Below, piece after piece: positions 1 to 5,538 of a DNA stretch of 8,438 bases. The stretch spans positions 1-8,438 of the forward strand of contig SMXJ01000068.1 in the NCBI GenBank assembly GCA_004356305.1, written 5' to 3'. The notes below the pieces were generated by a model, which was not told the origin of the DNA, did no database searches, and saw only the letters and a program-made list of their open reading frames with translations. The position numbers and the translations under genes are program-made. Within the stretch, counting starts at the first letter, position 1. Each line of letters begins with the position of its first letter. Origin of the DNA: Bacteroidota bacterium (lineage in GTDB: Bacteria; Bacteroidota; Bacteroidia; Flavobacteriales; Flavobacteriaceae).

Positions 1-770
1 ATATATATAAATTATGATGAAACATCTTTTTAGTAAACTAGTTCCTACGAAAGATTGGGACACGGGAAGGTCTAGTCAGCCACCGTAAGCGAGTTTTGCA
101 TAGTCAGTAGAGATGCTGGCATGAAGCGTAAACAGCGACTGTCGAAGGTGTGGTGTTAGCCTCGAAAGGAGGTTTGTTGTTGAGGTATTAACTGTGGATT
201 AGGTTGGTACAACACCGGCAAAGCGAGAAAGGACAAGTTTTGCAGGCTCGACCGGGGTCTTGGGCTATGTCAGAGACAGAGTGGTTTACATGGGAACCCC
301 GAAGGACGGGGCAGGCTACGGGAGGACCTCCCGCCTCCACACGAGCTTGGGTCTTGAGACGGATTGACCCATGCCAACTAATCCGGGTTCATCAGGTCAG
401 TACATCCGCCAGATGCAACGGTAAGAAAAGCGATGTACCGTAAGTGGTATCCGAACCGAGAGAAATCGAAGGGTAGGAGAAGGGCGAAGGTAGTCTTAGC
501 ATCCCCATAGTACCGTTAGAAAGCTGGGAAATCAGTCCTCTGAAAGCCAGTGAGTAGGGTAGGGAAAACATGGGAAGATAGATATCTCCCTGTGGGATGC
601 CTCAAATTCGGGCCTGTAGAAAAGAAACATCAGCCATACCTGAGATGGCGGGAATGTTAACGAAAGGATCTACAGATAGCAGATTGTTCAAAGGAATAAT
701 TCCTTGAACTTAGGGTGGTTGAAGATGTCATAGTTATTGACAACTTTCACTAGCGAAACCGGTTTGGGAG

Positions 771-803
771 GAACCGTATGCGGGAAAGCTGCTCGTACGG
801 ATC
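771..803 (+). ncRNA. Group II intron domain V (catalytic hairpin)
   Basis: A 33-nt hairpin matches the group II domain V layout. The lower stem pairs 771-779 with 795-803, a two-nucleotide bulge lies at 793-794 on the 3' side, and the upper stem 780-783/789-792 is capped by a GAAA-containing loop (784-788). The core CCGTA/TACGG pairing is intact. Against the bacterial consensus as I recall it (GAGCCGUAUG...CGUACGGUUC), the catalytic triad position reads AAC (772-774) rather than AGC. The usual G.U pair next to it is an A/A opposition (773/801), and the bulge is UC rather than AC. These differences suggest decay or an unusual variant. Domain V is the most conserved intron part and is the main evidence for the identification. 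Confidence 0.75.
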
Positions 804-805
804 TG

Positions 806-844
806 TAGGGGAGCGGGGAGGTAACGAACCGCTCTACCTAGAAT
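806..844 (+). ncRNA. Group II intron domain VI with branch-point A836 and 3' splice site
   Basis: Positions 806-816 pair with 829-840 in a nearly perfect helix that has one unpaired base, A836. Four pairs lie below it (806-809 with 837-840) and seven above it (810-816 with 829-835, including one G.U), and the loop spans 817-828. A single bulged adenosine near the base of domain VI is the hallmark branch point of group II introns. The last bases of an AY-type 3' end (AT at 843-844) fall 7 to 8 nt after it, at the expected distance. The three-base linker from domain V (803/806) is also typical. Unlike domain V, this helix shows no sign of decay. Confidence 0.72.
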
Positions 845-944
845 GAATTTAACCATTTTGCAAATAAGGTATTGACAGTCAGCTCAAACCGGTAAATTGC
901 AATAAAAATAAAATTTTCAGAAGCGTTTTTTAAATTCAATGTCA

Positions 945-965
945 ACCTGCCTGCGGCAGGCAGGT
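945..965. repeat. Perfect GC-rich 21-nt palindrome
   Basis: Ten bases (945-954, ACCTGCCTGC) are the exact reverse complement of 956-965, around a single central G955. It sits in AT-rich intergenic DNA between the intron end and the crp-family gene. There is no T-run behind it, so it is not a convincing intrinsic terminator. Short CCTGCCTGC/GCAGGCAGG palindromes of this kind are often dispersed repeats in Bacteroidota intergenic regions, but the copy number here cannot be seen. Confidence 0.7.
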
Positions 966-1005
966 ACCATGATTTCTAACTTTTTACAAGTATCAATAAT
1001 TATTC

Positions 1006-1020
1006 CCTGCATTATGCAGG
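1006..1020. repeat. Perfect 15-nt palindrome sharing the CCTGC/GCAGG arms
   Basis: CCTGCAT (1006-1012) is the reverse complement of ATGCAGG (1014-1020) around T1013. It lies about 60 nt upstream of the crp-family start codon and shares its outer CCTGC/GCAGG with the larger palindrome at 945-965. It could be a regulator-binding site for the downstream gene, or another small dispersed repeat. The sequence does not decide between these. Confidence 0.5.
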
Positions 1021-1044
1021 TTAGGCATTTAAAAAAAAATACTC

Positions 1045-1052
1045 AATATTTG
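1045..1052 (+). promoter_or_regulatory. Possible -7 box for the crp-family gene
   Basis: AATATTTG differs at one base from the Bacteroidota -7 consensus TAnnTTTG and would place transcription start near 1058, giving a short leader before the ATG at 1079. No clear -33 TTG element is visible at the right distance, so this is only a candidate. Confidence 0.25.
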
Positions 1053-1078
1053 AGCGCCAATTATAGATATACACCTCA

Positions 1079-1678
1079 ATGATAATACCCAGGGACTTGC
1101 TCGTTGAGAAAAAATCACATTTTTTCGAAGTAAAGAAAGACGAATATATCTTTTTAGAAGATGATCCTGCATCCTTTTACTATCAGGTGATGAGTGGTAC
1201 TGTGAAAATGTCCAGCTACAGTGAAAATGGGCAGGAGTTTATCCAGGGGATATTTAAAGCGGGACAAAGTTTTGGTGAGCCTGCTCTTTTTGGAGATTTT
1301 TCATATCCGAACAATGCTATAGCGACAGAACCTTCTGAAATCTGCAGATTGCCCAAGGATTCATTTTTTGTATTGTTGAAAGAAAATTTTGACATCCATT
1401 GGAAATTTAATTCCCTGCTATCAAACAGACTTCGTTACAAATCAATTTTACTTAAAGAAATATCCTCTTATTATCCTGATCATGTGATCATGACGCTCCT
1501 TAAATATCTTAGGGACAATTCCAGCAAAGATAAAACAACACAATTCTACGTTCCATTCACCAGGCAGCAACTTGCCGATATGACAGGTCTAAGAGTCGAA
1601 ACTGTTATTCGTACTGTCAAAAAACTCCAGAAGGACGGAAAATTAGAGATTAAGCGGCATAAGATTTATCTCAATTAA
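1079..1678 (+). CDS. Crp/Fnr-family transcriptional regulator
   Basis: This 199-residue protein has the Crp/Fnr layout: an N-terminal cyclic-nucleotide-type beta-roll (about residues 15-100, with the G-x-V-K segment at 40-43 and G-x-S-F-G-E-P-A at 62-69), a dimerisation helix (about 103-128), and a C-terminal winged helix-turn-helix (about 158-198, RQQLADMTGLRVETVIRTVKKL). The recognition helix carries E174 and R178 in an E-T-V-x-R arrangement, like the residues that read TGA half-sites in CRP and FNR. Its only cysteine is C89, so it is not an Fe-S FNR; a haem/NO sensor of the DNR type or a ligand-independent form is possible but not shown. The ATG at 1079 is the only ATG after an in-frame stop at 1064. 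Lying directly upstream of the nos genes on the same strand, with an FNR-like site in the gap behind it, it is the likely local activator of N2O reduction. Confidence 0.93.
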   Translation: MIIPRDLLVEKKSHFFEVKKDEYIFLEDDPASFYYQVMSGTVKMSSYSENGQEFIQGIFKAGQSFGEPALFGDFSYPNNAIATEPSEICRLPKDSFFVLLKENFDIHWKFNSLLSNRLRYKSILLKEISSYYPDHVIMTLLKYLRDNSSKDKTTQFYVPFTRQQLADMTGLRVETVIRTVKKLQKDGKLEIKRHKIYLN

Positions 1679-1740
1679 TTTCTGATTTATCTCATTTTAT
1701 TTGGTGTTTAAGCCATGATTTTATGCTCTAATAGTACTTT

Positions 1741-1754
1741 ATGATTCAAATCAT
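1741..1754. promoter_or_regulatory. FNR/DNR-like operator upstream of the cytochrome c-nosZ unit
   Basis: ATGATTCAAATCAT is a perfect inverted repeat with 6-bp arms around CA. It contains TGAT-N4-ATCA, the core of the FNR/DNR consensus TTGAT-N4-ATCAA, and differs only in the outermost base of each half. It lies in the 132-bp gap between the Crp/Fnr-family gene and the cytochrome gene. Its centre is about 42 bp before the start point predicted from the -7-like box at 1778-1785, which is the classical position for activation by this family. I infer that the adjacent regulator binds here. Confidence 0.65.
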
Positions 1755-1777
1755 ATATGTAGCTATGGTACGAGCTA

Positions 1778-1785
1778 TAAATTCG
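1778..1785 (+). promoter_or_regulatory. -7-like promoter box for the cytochrome c-nosZ unit
   Basis: TAAATTCG matches the Bacteroidota -7 consensus TAnnTTTG at all but one defined position. It would give a transcript start near 1790, about 20 nt before the ATG at 1811. No good -33 element is visible, as expected for an activator-dependent promoter whose operator (1741-1754) covers that region. Confidence 0.4.
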
Positions 1786-1810
1786 CAGATAATTGAATTA
1801 ATCGTTTAAA

Positions 1811-2305
1811 ATGAAATTTGAAAATATGAAATCAAAGGGATCAATTTTTTTAGCCGTAGTATTATTTGCGCTGATGAGCGCTTGTGGAGGAGGATCTGGA
1901 GAGAAAGAGAAGAAAGGTAAATTTGCGCCACCACCAAAAGCAAAACCAATGACTTATGAAGAAGCAAAGGCAGATTGGAAAAATCAAAAAGGTCTGGGCC
2001 CAGTAAAAAGTATTGATTTAGGAGAAGTTGAATCTGAATTGGCCAAAAAAGGAGAAAAAATTTATGTGCTGAAATGCACTGCCTGCCATGCACCTGATAA
2101 GGAAAAATTGGGACCGGCTCCAAAAGGAATTATGGATAGAAGGACACCTGAATGGGTAATGAATATGATTCTAAATCCTGAGGAGATGGCAATGAAAGAC
2201 CCAATAGGAAGGGGACTGTTGATGAAATACAACACCGTAATGGCAAATCAGGGATTGACAGAAGAAGACGCCAGAGCTGTACTTGAGTACTTTAGAACAC
2301 TTTAA
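1811..2305 (+). CDS. Lipoprotein monohaem cytochrome c, probable electron donor to NosZ
   Basis: This 164-residue protein starts with a lipoprotein signal peptide ending in the lipobox L-M-S-A-C25. A Gly/Lys/Pro-rich linker follows (about 26-47, with PPP at 40-42), then a class I cytochrome c domain (about 75-164). One haem site, C89-T-A-C-H93, is present. M144 in V-M-A-N-Q-G-L-T-E-E-D-A is the best candidate axial methionine (M138 is the alternative), and the C-terminal helix A-V-L-E-Y-F is typical. It should be exported by Sec, lipidated, and anchored on the periplasmic side of a membrane. The gene ends 42 bp before nosZ and shares its FNR-like promoter, so it most likely passes electrons to the CuA centre, in the role of the NosC cytochromes. 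M6 (1826) is an equally good start for the signal peptide. No Shine-Dalgarno sequence is visible. Confidence 0.92.
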   Translation: MKFENMKSKGSIFLAVVLFALMSACGGGSGEKEKKGKFAPPPKAKPMTYEEAKADWKNQKGLGPVKSIDLGEVESELAKKGEKIYVLKCTACHAPDKEKLGPAPKGIMDRRTPEWVMNMILNPEEMAMKDPIGRGLLMKYNTVMANQGLTEEDARAVLEYFRTL

Positions 2306-2347
2306 TAATATTTCCTAATAATCATTTTTTAATAAAACAATAGAATT

Positions 2348-4333
2348 ATGAAATCACTTAATTTCATTTTTACATTACTTATTATTGCTTCTGTATTTTT
2401 TTATTCAGGCTGTGGCAATGGTAGTGAAAACGGTACAGGTGGAGCTATGAGCTACTCAAATGCCGCTGAAAAAGTTTATGTCGCTCCTGGTGAGTATGAC
2501 GAATATTATGCATTTTTCTCCGGCGGATTCAGTGGACAGGTAACTGTTCATGGGCTACCTTCAGGAAGATTATTGAAAACTATTCCTGTGTTTAGTGTAG
2601 ATGGTGAAAAAGGTTATGGATTCAACGAAGAAACCAAGCCAATGCTCATGACTACTTTTGGTTTTGTACCCTGGGATGACTCTCACCACCCAAAACTTTC
2701 ACTAACAAAAGGCGAGCATGATGGAAATTTCCTTTTTATAAATGGAAACAATACACCGAGGATAGCAAGAATAGATCTTACTACGTTTGAAACTACAGAG
2801 ATTATTCAGATACCGAATACTGCAGGTCTTCATGGTTCGCCTTATCCGACAGAAAATACGGAGTATTTATTGGCAGCAACTAGATTTAGTGTTCCAACTC
2901 CGCAGAAAGATGTGCCAATTGATAGTTATAAAGAAAACTTCAAAGGAACATTTACCTTCATTAGTGGAGGTCAGGAACCCGGGGAAATGGATATCGCATT
3001 CCAGATTTTGGTTCCCGGTTATGATTATGACAAAGCGAATTCCGGTAAAGGCCCCTCTCACGGATGGGCCTTCTTTACAAGCTACAATGTGGAACAAGCA
3101 AATACGCTTAAAGAGAAAAACGCGTCGCAGTACGACAAGGATTATATAGCTGCAGTAAACTGGAAAAAAGCGGAAGAATACATTGCTCAAGGCAAATTCC
3201 ATGAGTGGCCATCGGAGTATTACCATAATTATTATGATGAAAAAACGCATATGGCAACCGCGACAAAAAAGAAAGGAGTAAAAGTGCTTATTCCTTCAGA
3301 ATGCCCCGGTTTGGTATATTACCTTCCTGCTCCTAAATCGCCTCACGGTGTGGATGTAAACCCAACAGGAGAATACATCGTGGCTAATGGTAAATTGTCA
3401 GCGGACTTAACTGTTCATTCATTTGCGAAAATGATCGCTGCAATAGAAGCGGAGAAATTTGATGATGTAATTGATGGAATTCCAGTACTTAATTTTGATG
3501 CCATCTTAGCGGGTGTTGTTGAGTCAGGTGGTTTAGGACCATTGCACACCGAATTTGACGGAAGAGGTAATGGGTACACGTCATTCTTCATATCATCAGA
3601 AGTTGTGAAGTGGAGCCTTGAAACCTACGAAGTCATTGACCGTCATCCAGCTTATTATTCTATAGGTCACTTGAGTATTCCTGGCGGAGGAACTATGAAG
3701 CCTTGGGAAGATGGTAAATATTTGATTGCTTTGAATAAAATCACTAAAGACAGATATTTGCCAACCGGTCCTGAGCTTGCTCATTCAGCGCAGCTTTTTG
3801 ATATCTCCGGGGAGAAAATGGAACTATTGCTGGACTTTCCAACTATGGGAGAGCCGCACTATGTAGAGGGTATCCTGGCTTCTAAGATCATAGACAGACA
3901 AGTAAAATTTTATCTCTTGGAAGAAAACGAGCACCCGCATAGGACATTGATAGAAGCTGATACTAAAGTTATTAGAAAAGGCAATGAGGTTCATATCTAC
4001 GGCACCTTGATCAGAAGCCATATTGCTCCTGATAATATTGAAGGAATAAAAGTAGGAGATAAAGTTTTCTGGCACATCACAAACCTTGAGCAGGATTGGG
4101 ATGTACCTCATGGATTTGCCATAATGGGAGCCAACAATGCGGAATTACTGATTATGCCGGGTCAAACGGAAACCTTGCTTTGGGAACCAAAAACAGAAGG
4201 TATTTACCCATTTTACTGTACGGATTTCTGTTCGGCTCTACATCAGGAAATGCAAGGATACGTAAGAGTATCTGCCAGAAATGCCAACACAAAAATGAAA
4301 TGGCGCCTTGACGAAGAGGTCTTTGGAGAGTAG
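2348..4333 (+). CDS. nosZ: Nitrous oxide reductase, clade II (Sec-exported, lipoprotein form)
   Basis: This enzyme reduces N2O to N2 in the periplasm. The protein has 661 residues. Its N-terminus is a Sec lipoprotein signal with lipobox Y-S-G-C22 and lacks the twin-arginine motif of clade I enzymes. A seven-bladed propeller holds the CuZ cluster. Its seven histidines are all present at family spacing: H113 and H114 (in DDSHH), H162 (GLHG), H333 (SPHGVD), H400 (PLHTEFD), H441 (GHLS) and H504 (EPHYVEG). The conserved NKITKDRYLP segment near the active site is also intact. The C-terminal cupredoxin domain carries the CuA ligands H588 (DVPHGF), C624, C628, H632 and M635 (CTDFCSALHQEM). D626 stands where clade I enzymes have a tryptophan that binds through its backbone carbonyl. 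No frameshift or missing ligand is seen, so the enzyme should be functional. Maturation depends on the NosL/D/F/Y genes downstream. Confidence 0.98.
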   Translation: MKSLNFIFTLLIIASVFFYSGCGNGSENGTGGAMSYSNAAEKVYVAPGEYDEYYAFFSGGFSGQVTVHGLPSGRLLKTIPVFSVDGEKGYGFNEETKPMLMTTFGFVPWDDSHHPKLSLTKGEHDGNFLFINGNNTPRIARIDLTTFETTEIIQIPNTAGLHGSPYPTENTEYLLAATRFSVPTPQKDVPIDSYKENFKGTFTFISGGQEPGEMDIAFQILVPGYDYDKANSGKGPSHGWAFFTSYNVEQANTLKEKNASQYDKDYIAAVNWKKAEEYIAQGKFHEWPSEYYHNYYDEKTHMATATKKKGVKVLIPSECPGLVYYLPAPKSPHGVDVNPTGEYIVANGKLSADLTVHSFAKMIAAIEAEKFDDVIDGIPVLNFDAILAGVVESGGLGPLHTEFDGRGNGYTSFFISSEVVKWSLETYEVIDRHPAYYSIGHLSIPGGGTMKPWEDGKYLIALNKITKDRYLPTGPELAHSAQLFDISGEKMELLLDFPTMGEPHYVEGILASKIIDRQVKFYLLEENEHPHRTLIEADTKVIRKGNEVHIYGTLIRSHIAPDNIEGIKVGDKVFWHITNLEQDWDVPHGFAIMGANNAELLIMPGQTETLLWEPKTEGIYPFYCTDFCSALHQEMQGYVRVSARNANTKMKWRLDEEVFGE

Positions 4334-4362
4334 TGAATTGACGGTGTTGTTTAATTATTGGT

Positions 4363-4379
4363 GATGGATATTTTCCATC
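4363..4379 (+). other. Small hairpin between nosZ and the terminator
   Basis: GATGGA (4363-4368) pairs with TCCATC (4374-4379) across a 5-nt loop, 29 nt after the nosZ stop codon and just before the terminator stem. It lacks its own T-run. It may protect the 3' end of the cytochrome-nosZ transcript or act as an operator-like palindrome; neither is demonstrated. Confidence 0.4.
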
Positions 4380-4385
4380 GTAATT

Positions 4386-4420
4386 AGGCATCACTCAGTA
4401 ATAGAGTGATGCTTGATTTT
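4386..4420 (+). terminator. Rho-independent terminator after nosZ
   Basis: GCATCACTC (4388-4396) and GAGTGATGC (4404-4412) form a perfect 9-bp stem with a 7-nt loop. The stem is extended by a G.T and an A-T pair (4387/4413 and 4386/4414) and followed by a T-rich run from 4413 to about 4422. It should end most transcripts started upstream of the cytochrome and nosZ genes, separating these abundant structural products from the accessory genes that begin at 4496. Confidence 0.85.
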
Positions 4421-4495
4421 TTCTTAATATTTAATTGCTTTTATAACCCATTTTTGGTGCTTTTTCGAATTAATCAGTCCTAAGTTTTTTTTAAT

Positions 4496-5080
4496 ATGCG
4501 ATCACTTCCAAAAATTTTAATCATCCTTGGTTCAGTTTTACTTCTTGGCACGTTTTTGTCTCCAATCTGGAGAATTACTTTAGAAGCCCCTCAGTATCCT
4601 GGTGGAATTACGATGTACATTTGGATTAACAAAATTAGTGGCAATCAACCAGGTACATTGCAAAACATTAATATTTTGAATCATTATATTGGCATGAAAA
4701 TGATTGAGCCGGAATCAATTCCTGAACTTAAGTATTTTCCTAAGGTCATTATCGGATTGGCCATGCTTGGAATTGTATTTGGATTCATAAACAACAAAAA
4801 GCTATTTCTTGTATGGGGAATGATAATTATTATTCTGGGTATTTTAGGCATTTATGATTTCTATTTATGGGAATATGATTATGGACACAATCTCGCAGAT
4901 GATGCAGCAATTAAAATTCCGGGACAAACTTATCAGCCACCACTTTTCGGATCAAAAATGCTATTGAATTTCAATGCCATATCCTATCCGTATTATGGTT
5001 CCATTTTCATTGGCCTTTCATTGGCCCTGTCTTTTGCAGCCTTCTTTTTAAAAAGGAAAGAAGATAATTCTAAAATATGA
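4496..5080 (+). CDS. Four-helix membrane protein of unknown function in the nos cluster (possibly NosB-like)
   Basis: This 194-residue protein has four predicted membrane helices at about 6-24, 82-98, 103-123 and 166-185. Two hydrophilic segments (about 26-80 and 125-163) should both lie on the outer side if the short N-terminus is cytoplasmic. The first holds the striking stretch LEAPQYPGGITMYIW (29-43) and a His/Met-containing segment, NHYIGMKM (62-69); the second has DYGH at 128-131. Such residues could bind copper or haem, but no known metal motif is complete. I do not recognise a characterised family by sequence. Position directly after nosZ and before nosL/nosD recalls nosB, a membrane protein of unknown role in clade II clusters such as that of Wolinella; that link is by position only. 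The frame overlaps nosL by 4 nt (ATGA), so the two are translationally coupled. No Shine-Dalgarno sequence precedes the ATG, which follows a T-run. Confidence 0.9.
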   Translation: MRSLPKILIILGSVLLLGTFLSPIWRITLEAPQYPGGITMYIWINKISGNQPGTLQNINILNHYIGMKMIEPESIPELKYFPKVIIGLAMLGIVFGFINNKKLFLVWGMIIIILGILGIYDFYLWEYDYGHNLADDAAIKIPGQTYQPPLFGSKMLLNFNAISYPYYGSIFIGLSLALSFAAFFLKRKEDNSKI

Positions 5081-5538
5081 CGATGATTAAAAATCAAACG
5101 CTAAAAATGTATGTTATTGTAGGTCTCCTTTTTATAATAGTTTCCTGCAATCCTGAAAGCAAACCAATTATCTACGGAGAAGATAAATGTGAGTTTTGCA
5201 GAATGTCAATTGTCGACCAAAGATTTGGAGGAGAGATTGTTACTAAAAAAGGAAAGGCATATAAATTTGATGCAGTCGAATGCCTTGTAAATTATATGGA
5301 TGAACGGATTGAGGATGAATCAAAGTTGAAATTTATATTAACCAATACGTACGATCATCCGGGAGAATTAATAAATGCTTCTGAGTGCGCGTATTTAAAA
5401 AGTGAAAATATGCCAAGCCCAATGGGGATGTTTTTAAATCCTTTTAAGGAATTAACTGAAGCAACCAAATTGCAGAATGAAAACACAGGAACGATATTTA
5501 ATTGGAAAGAATTAAGGAAAGATTTTGCAAAGAATTAA
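5077..5538 (+). CDS. nosL: NosL, copper-binding lipoprotein for NosZ maturation
   Basis: This 153-residue protein has a signal peptide ending in a lipobox (I-V-S-C24), so it should be lipid-anchored on the periplasmic side. It contains the NosL copper-site motif C38-E-F-C41-R-M43, then the family segments F-D-A-V-E-C69-L at 64-70 and P-S-P-M-G-M around 111-116. NosL binds Cu(I) and hands it on for assembly of the CuZ site, working with the NosDFY complex. The start at 5077 overlaps the stop of the upstream membrane-protein gene (ATGA). A second ATG at 5083 is possible and would only shorten the n-region. Its reading frame overlaps nosD by 14 nt. Length and motifs are normal for the family. 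Confidence 0.95.
   Translation: MTMIKNQTLKMYVIVGLLFIIVSCNPESKPIIYGEDKCEFCRMSIVDQRFGGEIVTKKGKAYKFDAVECLVNYMDERIEDESKLKFILTNTYDHPGELINASECAYLKSENMPSPMGMFLNPFKELTEATKLQNENTGTIFNWKELRKDFAKN

Larger units (their letters stand above)
55..844 (+). mobile_element. ORF-less group II intron or intron remnant (5' end uncertain)
   Basis: The segment is GC-richer and far more structured than its AT-rich flanks, and it ends in sequences that fold as group II intron domains V and VI (listed separately). Short perfect hairpins recur along it: 297-311 (5 bp, loop AAGGA), 319-333 (5 to 7 bp), 349-370 (5 bp), 572-590 (7 bp with one bulge) and 686-709 (10 bp with one bulge). All three frames are broken by stops throughout. 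The longest open frame, 79 codons at 204-443, shows no reverse transcriptase or maturase motif, so no intron-encoded protein is present. A size of about 700-800 nt suits domains I-VI with a short domain IV. The 5' end is not fixed. One candidate is a degenerate GUGCGAC-like TTGGGAC at 55-61, where the composition shift also begins; the other is an exact GTGTG at 149-153. The 3' end is placed at 843-844. Group II identity is fairly sure; boundaries and activity are not. Confidence 0.72.

Noticed and set aside
204..443. A 79-codon open frame on the + strand
   Set aside because: It lies inside the structured intron RNA and crosses hairpins at 297-333 and 349-370. It has no recognisable domain, and its residues reflect RNA structure rather than protein composition.
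872..898. TTGACA (872-877) and TAAATT (893-898) as a promoter
   Set aside because: The spacing is only 15 bp, it lies about 180 bp from the nearest gene, and Bacteroidota do not use this -35/-10 pair.
1050..1060. TTGAGCGCCAA as an FNR-type site upstream of the regulator gene
   Set aside because: Only the outer three bases of each side are symmetric and the TGAT/ATCA core is absent.
1806..2123. A 105-codon open frame on the - strand
   Set aside because: It is antisense to the cytochrome gene, whose lipobox and CXXCH motif are clear, and it has no motif of its own.
2867..3250. Antisense and alternative-frame open frames within nosZ (also 2787-3149, 3596-3784, 3824-4111, 4096-4311, 4152-4394)
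   Set aside because: All are shadows of nosZ, which has its complete ligand set in frame.
4481..4488. TAAGTTTT as a -7 box for the gene at 4496
   Set aside because: It is too close to the ATG, since the start site would fall almost on the start codon, and no matching -33 element exists.
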